A stretch of 64,000 nucleotides of DNA, from the NCBI RefSeq assembly GCF_042643355.1, contig NZ_JBHRSS010000008.1:496001-560000 (forward strand), given 5' to 3'. A model generated the notes under the pieces. The model was not told where the DNA came from, did not search any database, and was given only the letters and a program-made list of their open reading frames with translations. Below are positions 41,032-50,298 of the stretch, piece after piece (the first letter of the stretch is position 1; each line of letters starts with the position of its first letter). The translations under genes and the position numbers were made by a program. The DNA comes from Salinisphaera aquimarina (GTDB lineage: Bacteria > Pseudomonadota > Gammaproteobacteria > Nevskiales > Salinisphaeraceae).

Positions 41032-41817
41032 TCAGTGCAGTGGTCGCTCGGGGTCAGGCGAGTCTTCATCGGCCGCGTCGTCTTCCGGCGGCGCGCCGCG
41101 TTCGTCGGGCGCCGCGGCCTGTGCCGGGTCGGCGGCATCCACGTCGTCCGACGAGTTCTGGTCATCGGCCGCGTCGGCAGCGCCGGTCTGGAACCGCGCC
41201 ATGGCTGCCTCCAGCGCGTCCAGATCCTTGATCTCGGGCAGGCTCGGCAGATCGGCCAGCCGCTTGACGCCGAAATCGTCGAGAAACTTGGGGGTGGTGC
41301 CGAACAGCGCCGGCCGGCCGGGCACCTCGCGATAGCCGACGACCTTGATCCAGTCGAACTCCTGCAGTGTCTTGACGATATTCGAGGACACCGACACCCC
41401 GCGCACGGCCTCGATATCCGAACGCGCGATGGGCTGGCGATAGCAGATCAGGGCGAGTGTCTCGAGCATGGCGCGCGAGAGTTTCGGCGGGCGCTCTTCC
41501 CAGAGCCTGGAGACCAGACCGGCATAGTCGGCGCCGACCTGAAAACGCCAGCCGCCGGCCACTTCGACCACATCCACCGCGGCTTCGGCGTAGCGTGCGC
41601 ACAGCGCGTCGAGGGCCAAGCGTACATCCGCGCGCTCGACCGCGTGGGTGGTATCGAGCAGCCGGATCAGCTGGTCGATCGACAGCGGTGCGTCCGCGGC
41701 CATGAGCAGCGCCTCGATACAGTGCACCACGGCCTCGGGGACGACCGCTTCGTCGGTATTGTTGGGCCCCGCGACGGCCGGCTGTTCATTCGTGCTGGAT
41801 TCGGACATCGGCGTCAT
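41032..41817 (-). CDS. scpB: Segregation and condensation protein ScpB
   Basis: A 261-residue winged-helix kleisin partner that binds ScpA and SMC. The core reads VHCIEALLMAADAPLSIDQL, then RAMLETLALICYRQPIARSD and IRGVSVSSNIVKTL-like AVRGVSVSSNIVKTLQE, followed by GRPALFGTTPKFLDDFGV. A disordered acidic tail follows (DAADDQNSSDDVDAADPAQA). The ATG at 41817 overlaps the scpA stop in ATGA; an alternative start is at 41808. SMC itself is encoded 9.4 kb away in this window. Confidence 0.94.
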   Translation of the reverse strand: MTPMSESSTNEQPAVAGPNNTDEAVVPEAVVHCIEALLMAADAPLSIDQLIRLLDTTHAVERADVRLALDALCARYAEAAVDVVEVAGGWRFQVGADYAGLVSRLWEERPPKLSRAMLETLALICYRQPIARSDIEAVRGVSVSSNIVKTLQEFDWIKVVGYREVPGRPALFGTTPKFLDDFGVKRLADLPSLPEIKDLDALEAAMARFQTGAADAADDQNSSDDVDAADPAQAAAPDERGAPPEDDAADEDSPDPERPLH

Positions 41818-42602
41818 CCGGGGTCGTCGACGGGTGGACCGGCCAGGCGCAGGCCCAGCGGTGCATAGGGCGTGTCCTGCTCGATACGGATCAGGGCTTC
41901 GCGCGCCAGTTCTAGAATCGCGAGAAAAGACACCACCACGCCAAGCCGACCTTCGCCGACCTCGACCAGCGCCACGAACGCGATATTCGCACCGCTGGAC
42001 AGCCGCTCGAGGATCCGGCTCATGTGCTCGCGCACGGACAGGGTCTCGCGCTCGATACGATGCTCGGTGAACAGTTCGGCGCGGGTGAGCACGTCGCGCA
42101 GGGCCAGCATGAGCGCGCGCAGATCGGTTTCCGGTTCGGGACGATGAATATCCAGGCGCTCCGGGGCGTGCTGTACGAGGGTGAGTTCGCGGCCGACGCG
42201 CGGCCAATCCTCCAGTTGTTCGGCGGCCTGCTTGAACTGCTCGTATTCCTGCAGCCGGCGTACCAGTTCGGCCCTGGGGTCGTCGCCCTCGTCTTCTTCC
42301 ACGCTGGGCTTGGGCAATAGCATGCGCGACTTGATTTCGGCGAGCATGGCGGCCATCAGCAGATATTCGCCGGCCAGTTCGATCGCCAGCTCTTCCATGA
42401 GATCGATATAGGCCATGTACTGCTGGGTGATGGCGAACACCGGGATATCGAGAATATCCAGATTCTGCTTACGGATCAGATACAGCAGCAGATCGAGCGG
42501 GCCTTCGAAGGTTTCGAGAAACACCCGCAGCGCATCCGGCGGGATATACAGATCGTCTGGCAGGGCGTCGACCGGCTCGCCTGCCACCCGGATCGCGGCC
42601 AT
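41814..42602 (-). CDS. scpA: Segregation and condensation protein ScpA (kleisin)
   Basis: A 262-residue kleisin that bridges the SMC heads. Seen: ALRVFLETFEGPLDLLLYLI near the start (FEGPLDLLL is the family hallmark), DILDIPVFAITQQYMAYIDL, EYLLMAAMLAEIKSRMLLPK, and the C-terminal winged helix FVALVEVGEGRLGVVVSFLA. Start at 42602 (MAAIRVAGEPVDA); a GTG at 42647 is possible. Between trpS and this start lie 94 bases. Confidence 0.92.
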   Translation of the reverse strand: MAAIRVAGEPVDALPDDLYIPPDALRVFLETFEGPLDLLLYLIRKQNLDILDIPVFAITQQYMAYIDLMEELAIELAGEYLLMAAMLAEIKSRMLLPKPSVEEDEGDDPRAELVRRLQEYEQFKQAAEQLEDWPRVGRELTLVQHAPERLDIHRPEPETDLRALMLALRDVLTRAELFTEHRIERETLSVREHMSRILERLSSGANIAFVALVEVGEGRLGVVVSFLAILELAREALIRIEQDTPYAPLGLRLAGPPVDDPG

Positions 42603-42696
42603 CGTCTCGGCGGCGTCGGCCACGGCGTCGGCGCTGGCCGCGCTCACCGGCGCGGACCGGCCGGTCGACAGCGCAGGTTGGGCCGGCGCGCTGGCA

Positions 42697-43716
42697 TCAG
42701 AGCGCGGGCAGAAAGCCGGTGGCGGCCATCGCCCGGTCGAGCGTGGGCGCGGCGCGCTGACGCGCGGCGGCGGCGCCGTGGGCGAGGATCGCGTCCAAAC
42801 CCGTCGTATCCTGTCGGAACTCTGCGTAGCGCTGCTGCAGCGGCTCGAGAAAAGCGACCACGGCATCGGCCAGATCACCCTTGAGCGCGCCGTAGCCCTG
42901 CCCTGCGTAACGCGCCTCGAGATCGGCGATCGATTCATCGGTGACCGCCGAGTAGATCGACAGCAGATTCGATACGCCCGGTTTTTCGGCCTCGTCGAAG
43001 CGCACCTCGCCGTCCGAGTCGGTCACCGAGCGCTTGATCTTCTTGACCACCTTCCTGGGCTCGTCGAGCAGCTTGATCACGTTGGCCTCGACGTCGTCGG
43101 ACTTGGACATCTTGGCGGTCGGATCGCCCAGGCTCATGATGCGCGCGCCCACCTCGGGGATGAACGGTTCGGGCACCGTGAATATCGCTTCACCGGCGCG
43201 CGTGTTGAAGCGCTCGGCCAGATTTCGGGCCAGCTCCAGATGCTGTTTCTGGTCGTTGCCCACCGGCACGGCGTCGGCCTGATAGAGCAGGATATCGGCG
43301 GCCATGAGCACCGGATAGTCGAACAGCCCGGCGTTGATGTTCTCGGCGTTCTTGGACGACTTGTCCTTGAACTGGGTCATCCGGTTGAGCTCGCCCATCG
43401 CGGTATGACAGTTGAGCAGCCAGGCCAGCTGGGCGTGCGCCGGCACGTGCGACTGCACGAACAGCGTGGCGCGCTCGGGATCGACACCGGCAGCCAGATA
43501 CAGGCACAGGAACTCATGGCAGCGCTCACGCAGCATGGCCGGGTCCTGACGCACGGTGATCGCGTGCATGTCGACCAGCGCGAACAGGCAATCGTGACTG
43601 TCCTGCAGCGCCACCCAATGCTTGAGCGCACCGATATAGTTGCCGAGCGTCAGCTCGCCGGACGGCTGGATGCCGGACAGGACGATGGGCTTGGCAATCT
43701 CGGAACTCACGGGCAT
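42697..43716 (-). CDS. trpS: Tryptophan--tRNA ligase
   Basis: A 339-residue class I aminoacyl-tRNA synthetase. The HIGH-like motif lies in SGIQPSGELTLGNYIGALKH, the KMSKS motif in GDPTAKMSKSD. Other family motifs are CLFALVDMHAITVRQDP and FVQSHVPAHAQLAWLLNCHT. The start at 43716 has AGG five bases ahead; a GTG at 43731 would add five residues. It precedes scpAB, a common gammaproteobacterial order. Confidence 0.95.
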   Translation of the reverse strand: MPVSSEIAKPIVLSGIQPSGELTLGNYIGALKHWVALQDSHDCLFALVDMHAITVRQDPAMLRERCHEFLCLYLAAGVDPERATLFVQSHVPAHAQLAWLLNCHTAMGELNRMTQFKDKSSKNAENINAGLFDYPVLMAADILLYQADAVPVGNDQKQHLELARNLAERFNTRAGEAIFTVPEPFIPEVGARIMSLGDPTAKMSKSDDVEANVIKLLDEPRKVVKKIKRSVTDSDGEVRFDEAEKPGVSNLLSIYSAVTDESIADLEARYAGQGYGALKGDLADAVVAFLEPLQQRYAEFRQDTTGLDAILAHGAAAARQRAAPTLDRAMAATGFLPAL

Positions 43717-43800
43717 TGGCCTGGCTGACACATGAACAAGCGCGACAGTATACGAAAGCTCGCCCGGTTATTGGGCGCGGGCGCTCGAATCCGCCAAGAA

Positions 43801-44439
43801 TCAGGCGTCGACCGGTTCCAGCCCGAGTGCTTCGGCGCTGCCCTTGCCCATGCGCAGGATCTGCGGCACGTCGCCGGTGAGATCGACGACCGTGGTCGGC
43901 TCGACGCCGGTGGCGCCGGCGTCGACGATCAGATCGAGTTGCCGGTCGAAGGCCTCGCGCACGTCCATGGCCTCGGACAGCGGCAGTTCGTCGTCGGGCC
44001 GCTGCGCGGTGACCGACATGAACGGAGAATCCATGGCCTCGGCGATGGCGCGCGCCACCGGATGGCCGGACACGCGGATGCCGATGGTCTTGCGCTTCGG
44101 GTGCGCCAGCCAGTTCGGCACCACCTTCGAGGCCGGCAGCACGAACGTATAGGCGCCGGGCGTGGCAGCCTTGAGCAGGCGAAAACTCGCGTTCTCGACC
44201 TTGGCGTAGGTCGCGATCTCGGACAGATCGCGACAGACCAGGGTGAAGAAATGCTCGCGCCCGAAGCCGCGCATCTGGCGGATACGATCGATCGCGCTCT
44301 TCTCGCCCATGCCACAGGCCAGACCGTAGGAAGAATCCGTGGGATAGGCGATCACGCGGCCCGTGCGCAAGGCATCGGCCGCCTGCGCGATGCGGCGCGG
44401 CTGCGGGGTTTCGGCGTGTACGTGGATCAGATCGGCCAT
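43801..44439 (-). CDS. yciO: YciO/Sua5/YrdC family protein
   Basis: A 212-residue YrdC-fold protein: AYPTDSSYGLACGMGEKSAI near residue 30, then HFFTLVCRDLSEIATYAKVE and PGAYTFVLPASKVVPNWLAH, with IGIRVSGHPVARAIAE later. The pattern fits the YciO branch rather than TsaC (the latter reads PTEAVYGL). YciO can have weak threonylcarbamoyl-AMP synthase activity, but its in vivo role is unclear. ATG at 44439 preferred over an upstream TTG. Confidence 0.88.
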   Translation of the reverse strand: MADLIHVHAETPQPRRIAQAADALRTGRVIAYPTDSSYGLACGMGEKSAIDRIRQMRGFGREHFFTLVCRDLSEIATYAKVENASFRLLKAATPGAYTFVLPASKVVPNWLAHPKRKTIGIRVSGHPVARAIAEAMDSPFMSVTAQRPDDELPLSEAMDVREAFDRQLDLIVDAGATGVEPTTVVDLTGDVPQILRMGKGSAEALGLEPVDA

Positions 44440-44603
44440 GCCCAATCATACCGCGTGCGGCGTATTTCGGCGCGCCTGTGTGCATTCTGCATGGCCGAGC
44501 GCCCCGCGGATACGGCACACTACAACCGTCATATCCGTCCTGACCGGGCGCTCGCGGCCGATGCCGCGCATGCCGACGGTTCAACGACCACAGGAACTGC
44601 ACC

Positions 44604-44903
44604 ATGGATTATTTCGCTATCGTGTCCTTCGACGTCGCCGAGAGCAGCGACGGCCGTGCCAAGGCGGGCAAGGAACATCGCGCGCGGCTCGAGCAACTCA
44701 GCGAAGAAGGCCGCCTGCTCACCGCCGGCCCGCTGCCGCGCGAGGACGCCTACGGCAAGGTCATCGATGGCTTCCAGGGCAGCATCATCGTCGCCCAGTT
44801 TGACAGCCTCGAGGATGCACGCGCCTGGGCCAAGGTCGACCCCTACAACGCCGAGGGCGTGTACATGGAAACCACGGTCTACCCCTACAAGAAGGTCTTC
44901 TGA
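44604..44903 (+). CDS. yciI: YciI family protein
   Basis: A 99-residue dimeric alpha/beta ferredoxin-fold protein. Seen: MDYFAIVSFDVAESSDGRAK, the conserved His in KEHRARLEQLSEEGRLLTAG and the Asp in WAKVDPYNAEGVY. Function is unknown; the family is related to chlorinating and dye-decolourising enzymes by fold. It is followed by bolA 45 bases later, a frequent neighbour pair. Confidence 0.9.
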   Translation: MDYFAIVSFDVAESSDGRAKAGKEHRARLEQLSEEGRLLTAGPLPREDAYGKVIDGFQGSIIVAQFDSLEDARAWAKVDPYNAEGVYMETTVYPYKKVF

Positions 44904-44948
44904 GCTGCGCGTCCATCGAGCACAGACACACCACGACAGGAACACCAG

Positions 44949-45215
44949 ATGAGCGACCGCATCATGCGTATCCGCGCAGCCCTGCAACAAGGGCTGGATA
45001 CCGACGACATTGCCATTCGCGACGACAGCCATCTGCACGCCGGCCACGCGGGCGCGCAAACCGGACTCGGCCATTTCCACGTGACCATCCGCTCGCGCTA
45101 CTTTAGTGGCAAGTCGCCGATCGACCGCCACCGGCTGGTCTACGATGCCCTGGGGCCCCTCATGGAAACCGATATCCATGCCGTATCGATGCGCGCGATG
45201 GCACCCGAAGAATGA
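44949..45215 (+). CDS. bolA: BolA family protein
   Basis: An 88-residue BolA-fold protein. The family signature DDSHLHAGHAGAQTGLGHFH includes the His residues that can ligate a [2Fe-2S] cluster with monothiol glutaredoxins. The C-terminal helix LVYDALGPLM ends with DIHAVSMRAM. BolA proteins act in iron-sulfur trafficking and stress morphology. Shine-Dalgarno AGGA lies ten bases ahead of the ATG. Confidence 0.94.
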   Translation: MSDRIMRIRAALQQGLDTDDIAIRDDSHLHAGHAGAQTGLGHFHVTIRSRYFSGKSPIDRHRLVYDALGPLMETDIHAVSMRAMAPEE

Positions 45216-45266
45216 TAGTGACCTGACAATAACGGCCTGACGCCGGCATACTGGGGAGGGGGAACA

Positions 45267-47345
45267 GTGAAAACAGGGAGCACGAACCGACGGCTGGCTA
45301 TGGCCGTTGCAGTACTGGCCTGCGGCGGCGCGCACGCCCAGAGTGATACGGACACAGCCGCCGATACGTCGCTCGGCGCGCTGGCACCGATCCGGGTCGA
45401 GAGCGTACGCCTGAACAGCGAAGTGCTCACCACCCCGGCTGCTGTGGACGTCACCGATGGCCAGGATATCAAGCAGGGCCGGCGCAAGGCGCAGCTGGAT
45501 TCCGCGCTCAACCGCACCCCCGGCGTCTATGCCAACAACGGCAGCAACTTCGCCCAGAACCTGCGCGTGTCGATCCGTGGTTTCGGCGCCCGTTCGGCGT
45601 TTGGCGTGCGCGGCGTGCGCGTGCTCGTCGACGGCATCCCCGAGACCCTGCCCGACGGCCAGGCCCAGACCGACAGCATCGATCTGGGCGCCATCGAACG
45701 CCTGGAAGTGCTGCGCGGGCCGTTCTCCGCGCTGTACGGCAATGCCACCGGCGGCGTGATCGATATCACCACGACCTCGCCCGACGCCGGCCCGGTCGAT
45801 CGCACCGAACTGACCGCCGGCAGTAACGGCTATCGCCGCGAGGAAGTTTCCTCGGCGCGCCGGCTGGACGGCTGGGGCTATGCCATCACCGCCTCGCAGC
45901 TGGATCTGGACGGTTATCGCGAACACGGCGAGGTCAAGAAACAACAGGTCACCGGCAAGCTCGAGAAGGATATCGGCGCCACCGGCACACTGCGCCTGGT
46001 CACCCGTATTCTCGACGCGCCCGACACGCTCGACCCCGGCGGTGTCGACCTGGCCACCGCACGCGCCAATCGGCGCGGCGCACGCGATGCCAATATCGAT
46101 TACGACGCCCGCCAATCGGCGTCACAGCAGACCGTCGGCCTGGTCTACGAGGATCAGCTGTCAGAACAGCAGTCCTACCAGGCGAATCTGTTCTATACCA
46201 ACCGCGATTTCATCCAGTATCTGCCGTTCGAGGACGGCGGCGTGGTCGCCTACGACCGCGATTTCTTCGGCGGCGGCCTTCAGACCACCCGCTTCGACAG
46301 CGTCTTCGGTCACGAGAACCAGCTGGTGGCCGGCGTCGACGTCCAGGTGCAACAGGACGACCGCGAACGCTTCGCCAACGATCTGGGCAGCAAGGGCGAG
46401 CGCGGCGTCAACGAAGACCAGACCGCGACCAGCGTCGGCGTGTTCGCCCAGAACGTATTCTCGATCACGCCGGATTTCGATCTGACCACCGGCCTGCGCT
46501 ACGACTATCTGGATTTCGATATCGACGACAACTTCCCGGTCTCGGCCGGCGATCCGGACGACTCCGGCGGGCGCAGCTATCACGAGCTCTCCGCCAACGC
46601 GGGCTTGAGCTACGCCTGGATCGAAGGCCAGCGTGTATACGCCAACGTTGCCAACGCCTTCGAATCACCCACCTTCACCGAATTTGCCAATCCGAGCGGC
46701 AACGGCGGCTTCAACGACAGCCTGCAGCCCCAGAAAGCCACCCAGTATGAAATCGGCGCCAAGGGCGCGTTGTTCGATCGCGCCCGCTATCAGATCAGCG
46801 CCTTCTGGATCGACGTGCGCGACGAACTGGTGGTGTTCAACAACACCGGCGCGCGCGATTTCTACGAGAATTCCGGCAAATCGCGCCGCAAGGGCATCGA
46901 GGCGAAGGTGGACTACCGGTTCACCGACGATCTGTCGGCGACCGTCGCCTATACCCTCGCCGACTTCGAATACCGCGAGTTCGTGGACGTCAACGGCAAC
47001 GACTACGCCGGTCGGGAGCTGCCCGGACTGCCCGAGGAAACACTATTCGGGGAACTGGCCTGGCGCCGCGACAACGTCGGCTACGCGGTGCTCGACATGC
47101 GCTATGCGAGCAGCTTCTATGCGGACAACGCCAATACCGCAAAGATCGACCACGCCTGGATCTTCAACGGCCGCGTCGGCAAGACGGTGCCCGGCAGCGA
47201 CGACAAGCTGGATGTCTATCTCGGCGTCGACAATATCTTCGACGAAGTCTATTTCGACAATATCCGGATCAATGCCTTCGGCGGTCGCTACTACGAGCCC
47301 GCACCGGATCGCAGTTTCTATGCGGGGCTCGCGTACCAGCTGTGA
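45267..47345 (+). CDS. TonB-dependent outer-membrane receptor, YncD/PqqU-like
   Basis: A 692-residue TonB-dependent receptor. A signal peptide (MKTGSTNRRLAMAVAVLACG, cleavage at HAQ) leads into a plug domain (about residues 30-165) and a 22-strand barrel ending in YAGLAYQL with aromatic-Leu terminus. The plug reads RVSIRGFGARSAFGVRGVRV then PETLPDGQAQTDSIDLGAIE and LEVLRGPFSALYGNATGG. This resembles E. coli YncD/PqqU, a pyrroloquinoline quinone importer, more than siderophore receptors, but the ligand is not proved. The GTG start has a long purine-rich ribosome site (GGGGAGGGGGAA). Confidence 0.88.
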   Translation: MKTGSTNRRLAMAVAVLACGGAHAQSDTDTAADTSLGALAPIRVESVRLNSEVLTTPAAVDVTDGQDIKQGRRKAQLDSALNRTPGVYANNGSNFAQNLRVSIRGFGARSAFGVRGVRVLVDGIPETLPDGQAQTDSIDLGAIERLEVLRGPFSALYGNATGGVIDITTTSPDAGPVDRTELTAGSNGYRREEVSSARRLDGWGYAITASQLDLDGYREHGEVKKQQVTGKLEKDIGATGTLRLVTRILDAPDTLDPGGVDLATARANRRGARDANIDYDARQSASQQTVGLVYEDQLSEQQSYQANLFYTNRDFIQYLPFEDGGVVAYDRDFFGGGLQTTRFDSVFGHENQLVAGVDVQVQQDDRERFANDLGSKGERGVNEDQTATSVGVFAQNVFSITPDFDLTTGLRYDYLDFDIDDNFPVSAGDPDDSGGRSYHELSANAGLSYAWIEGQRVYANVANAFESPTFTEFANPSGNGGFNDSLQPQKATQYEIGAKGALFDRARYQISAFWIDVRDELVVFNNTGARDFYENSGKSRRKGIEAKVDYRFTDDLSATVAYTLADFEYREFVDVNGNDYAGRELPGLPEETLFGELAWRRDNVGYAVLDMRYASSFYADNANTAKIDHAWIFNGRVGKTVPGSDDKLDVYLGVDNIFDEVYFDNIRINAFGGRYYEPAPDRSFYAGLAYQL

Positions 47346-47393
47346 ACTCGGCTGGCGCGCCGGCCAGCTCGGTTGCGGGCCCCGGCCGGCGTG

Positions 47394-47795
47394 CTATGCG
47401 TCCTGAATGAAGGCCTCGAGCAGCGCCTGATTCAGCTCATCGAGACTGACGATCCGCGAGGATGGCTGCTCGGCGGCGCCGCGCGCCTTGTGGCGCAGCA
47501 CCACCAGCGGCTGATAGGCATCGAATTCGGCCATGTAGAAGGCAACGGTCGGATCGCGGTCGAGTTCGCCCGGGCCGTGAATGCCGCAGCGCACGACCGA
47601 CCACTCGGTGTCGTGCTCTTCGCGGTACTGCCAGTCGCCCTGCGCCGCCGCCTGCTCGAACACCGGCGCCGCCACGTCCCTGACCGCGGCGCGCGCGCGT
47701 TCGGCGATCGCCTCACGGCGGTCTGCCAGGCGCTTGTTCGCACCGAGTTTTGACTGCACTTCGTCGGTGGTGACTTCAAGCCAGCTTCGCGCCAC
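47394..47795 (-). CDS. Hypothetical protein, 133 residues
   Basis: I do not recognise this family. It is a soluble protein without signal peptide, basic at the N-terminus (NKRLADRREAIAERARAAVR) and acidic at the end (SLDELNQALLEAFIQDA). The centre has REEHDTEWSVVRCGIHGPGE, one Cys. Coding is supported by the GTG start with AAGGTG ahead, by codon use like the neighbours, and by a sensible gap to the convergent TonB receptor gene (48 bases). It is on the same strand as ligA and the small lipoprotein gene and may be their last operon member. Confidence 0.65.
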   Translation of the reverse strand: MARSWLEVTTDEVQSKLGANKRLADRREAIAERARAAVRDVAAPVFEQAAAQGDWQYREEHDTEWSVVRCGIHGPGELDRDPTVAFYMAEFDAYQPLVVLRHKARGAAEQPSSRIVSLDELNQALLEAFIQDA

Positions 47796-47876
47796 GGGGT
47801 CGCACCTTCAGGGGAAACAAATCGGCGGCCAAGCGTAAGCGGTGGCGTCGCCCCGCACAAGCCGGATGGCGCCGCT

Positions 47877-48170
47877 TCAGCCGGCCTTGGGCTGGCGTGC
47901 GCGGCGCGTGCCGTCGGTATCGGGCACGTCGTAGCCGCAGCTGGCGCGCGCACGGCCGGCCGCATCGACCATGCGCGACAGCGCGGCCTGGCGCTGCTCG
48001 GCGGGCATGCCGCGATCGAGCTCCGACTGCGCGGCGTCCGCCGTGCGCTCAACCGCGTCGAGATCCCGAGCACACTGGCTGTCGTTTGCCTCCACGAGCA
48101 GACTGGCACAGCCGCCCAGGCTCAGGACCAGCAACGGCAGGGCCAGCGTAGCGATACGAACAGATGTCAT
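47877..48170 (-). CDS. Small lipoprotein of unknown function
   Basis: A 97-residue predicted lipoprotein. The ATG at 48170 gives MTSVRIATLALPLLVLSLGG with lipidated Cys at GGC. The mature part is helical (CARDLDAVERTADAAQSELD, then QRQAALSRMVDAAGRARASC), contains three further Cys, and ends in a basic tail (RRARQPKAG). Ten residues further upstream are in frame but would dilute the signal peptide. It follows ligA by 22 bases. No family recognised. Confidence 0.72.
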   Translation of the reverse strand: MTSVRIATLALPLLVLSLGGCASLLVEANDSQCARDLDAVERTADAAQSELDRGMPAEQRQAALSRMVDAAGRARASCGYDVPDTDGTRRARQPKAG

Positions 48171-48192
48171 CGGATGGTCAGTGTTGTTGTAT

Positions 48193-50298
48193 TCATGCAT
48201 CGCCGTGTTCGGCGAGCAAGGCCACGAAGGCCGCCTCGTCGAGCAGCGTGACGCCCAGTTTTTCTGCCTTGTCGCGCTTGCTGCCGGGGCCTTCGCCCAC
48301 GACCACGTAGTCGGTTTTTTTCGACACGCTGGAGGTCACGCGCGCGCCCAGCGCCTCCAGCCGCGCGCCGGCTTCGTCGCGGGTCAGCGATTCCATGCTG
48401 CCGGTGAGCACGAATGTCTGGCCGGCCAGCGGCTGCGGCGACTGGTCGACGTCGACCGTCGGCCAGTGGACACCGGCCTCGACCAGCGCCGCGATCACAT
48501 CGACGTTGCGCGGCTCGTCGAAGAAATCGGCAATACAGGCGGCGACCCGGCTGCCAACGCCCGGCACCGCCTGCAGACCTTCGGCGGTCATGATCCGTGC
48601 GCGCGCTGCGGCGTTGTCCGGCTCCTGTTCCTGCGCGCTCGCGAGGCGTTGCATATAGGCCTGTGCTTCGGCCCGCAGCGCATCCAGCGTGCCGAAATGA
48701 CGAGCCAGATCGCGGGCCATGGTCTCGCCTACTTCGCGAATACCCAAGGCAAATATGAAACGTTCCAGCGTCGTCTGCTTGCTGGCCTCGATCGAGGCCA
48801 GCAGATTGGTCACGGATTTCTCGCCGTAGCCGTCGCGCTCGACCAGCGCCTCGCGGTGCGCCTTGAGCGAGAAGATATCGGCGGGCGACTCAAGCAGCTC
48901 CTCGTCGACGAACTGTTCGATCTGCCGATCGCCCAGGCCCTCGATATCCAGCGCTCGGCGCGAGGCGAAATGCTTGAGCGCTTCGCGGCGCTGGGCGGCA
49001 CAGACCAGACCACCAGTACAACGCGCAACCGCCTCGCCTTCGACGCGTTCGACGTGCGAGCCGCAGACCGGGCACGCCGCGGGCAATTCGATCACCGTGG
49101 CCGACTCACCGCGCTCGGCGACCTCCTTGACCTCCGGAATCACGTCGCCGGCACGGCGCACGACCACCCGGTCGCCGATACGAATATCCTTGCGCGCGAT
49201 CTCGTCCATGTTGTGCAGGGTGGCGTTGGATACCGTCACCCCGCCGACGAAGACCGGTTCCAGCTTGGCCACCGGGGTGAGCGCGCCGGTGCGCCCGACC
49301 TGAAACTCGACGCTGTTGAGCCGGGTCGTGGTCTCCTCGGCGGGAAACTTGCGCGCGATCGCCCAGCGCGGCGCGCGGGCAACGAAACCCAGCTCCGAGC
49401 GGGTAGCCGCATCGTCCACCTTGAACACGCAGCCGTCGATTTCGATATCCAGTTCGGCGCGGCGCTCGGCCATGGCGGCGTAATAGGCCGTGCAACCTTC
49501 AAGACCGTCGACGCGTTGTACGTAGGCGCTGATCGCAAAGCCCCAGTCAGCCAGCTGCGTGAGCTGATCGAGCAGGCTACCGGGCAGTTCCACGCCGTCG
49601 ACACGGCCGATGCCATAGGCCATGAACGCCAGCGGCCGGGTGGCGGTGATCCGGGAGTCGAGCTGGCGCAGGCTGCCGGCGGCGGCGTTGCGCGGGTTCA
49701 CGAACGGCTTCTGGCCGTCTTTTTCCAGGCGCGTATTGAGTTCGTTGAAGCGTGATCGCGCCAACACGACTTCGCCGCGGATCTCGATGAAATCGGGCGG
49801 CGTGTCGGTGGCCAGGCGCAGTGGCAGGTTGCGGATGGTGCGCGCGTTGGGGGTGATGTTCTCGCCGGTGACGCCGTCGCCGCGCGTGGTGGCCATGCGC
49901 AGCACGCCGCGCTCGAAGCGCAGATTGAGCGCGGTGCCGTCGAACTTGGGCTCGGCGCAGTAGGCCAGGGCCTTGCCGTCGACGGCGGCACGAGCGCGCC
50001 GATCGAACTCGGCCAGTTCGTCGTCGTCGAACGAGTTGCCCAGCGACAGCATGGGCGTGGCGTGATCGACCGCCTCGAAGCGCTCCGACGGCGGTGCGCC
50101 GACGCGCTGGGTCGGCGAATCCGGCGTCACCAGCTCCGGGTTTTCGGCCTCGATCTTCTGCAGTTCGCGCAGCAGGCCGTCGTATTCGGCGTCGCTGACG
50201 GTCGGATTGTCGTCGACGTAGTAGGCATGGTTATGTGCGGTGAGCGTTCGCGCCAGCTCTTCGGCGCGCGCGGCCGCCCTCTTCTCCTGTGCGGCCAC
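48193..50298 (-). CDS. ligA: NAD+-dependent DNA ligase
   Basis: A 701-residue replicative ligase. Ia domain NHAYYVDDNPTVSDAEYDGL, the adenylated Lys in CAEPKFDGTALNLRFERG, OB fold, a four-Cys zinc finger (CPVCGSHVERVEGEAVARC plus a later Cys), helix-hairpin-helix repeats and a C-terminal BRCT domain (FVLTGSMESLTRDEAGARLE). It is slightly longer than E. coli LigA (671). The start is a GTG overlapping the zipA stop (TAGTG), inferred from family alignment: the longer open frame upstream runs inside zipA. ZipA-LigA adjacency is conserved. Confidence 0.95.
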   Translation of the reverse strand: MAAQEKRAAARAEELARTLTAHNHAYYVDDNPTVSDAEYDGLLRELQKIEAENPELVTPDSPTQRVGAPPSERFEAVDHATPMLSLGNSFDDDELAEFDRRARAAVDGKALAYCAEPKFDGTALNLRFERGVLRMATTRGDGVTGENITPNARTIRNLPLRLATDTPPDFIEIRGEVVLARSRFNELNTRLEKDGQKPFVNPRNAAAGSLRQLDSRITATRPLAFMAYGIGRVDGVELPGSLLDQLTQLADWGFAISAYVQRVDGLEGCTAYYAAMAERRAELDIEIDGCVFKVDDAATRSELGFVARAPRWAIARKFPAEETTTRLNSVEFQVGRTGALTPVAKLEPVFVGGVTVSNATLHNMDEIARKDIRIGDRVVVRRAGDVIPEVKEVAERGESATVIELPAACPVCGSHVERVEGEAVARCTGGLVCAAQRREALKHFASRRALDIEGLGDRQIEQFVDEELLESPADIFSLKAHREALVERDGYGEKSVTNLLASIEASKQTTLERFIFALGIREVGETMARDLARHFGTLDALRAEAQAYMQRLASAQEQEPDNAAARARIMTAEGLQAVPGVGSRVAACIADFFDEPRNVDVIAALVEAGVHWPTVDVDQSPQPLAGQTFVLTGSMESLTRDEAGARLEALGARVTSSVSKKTDYVVVGEGPGSKRDKAEKLGVTLLDEAAFVALLAEHGDA

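Noticed and set aside
45216..45266. A riboswitch (cobalamin type) ahead of the TonB receptor
   Set aside because: Only 51 bases separate bolA from the GTG start; there is no room for such an aptamer and no B12-box-like sequence.
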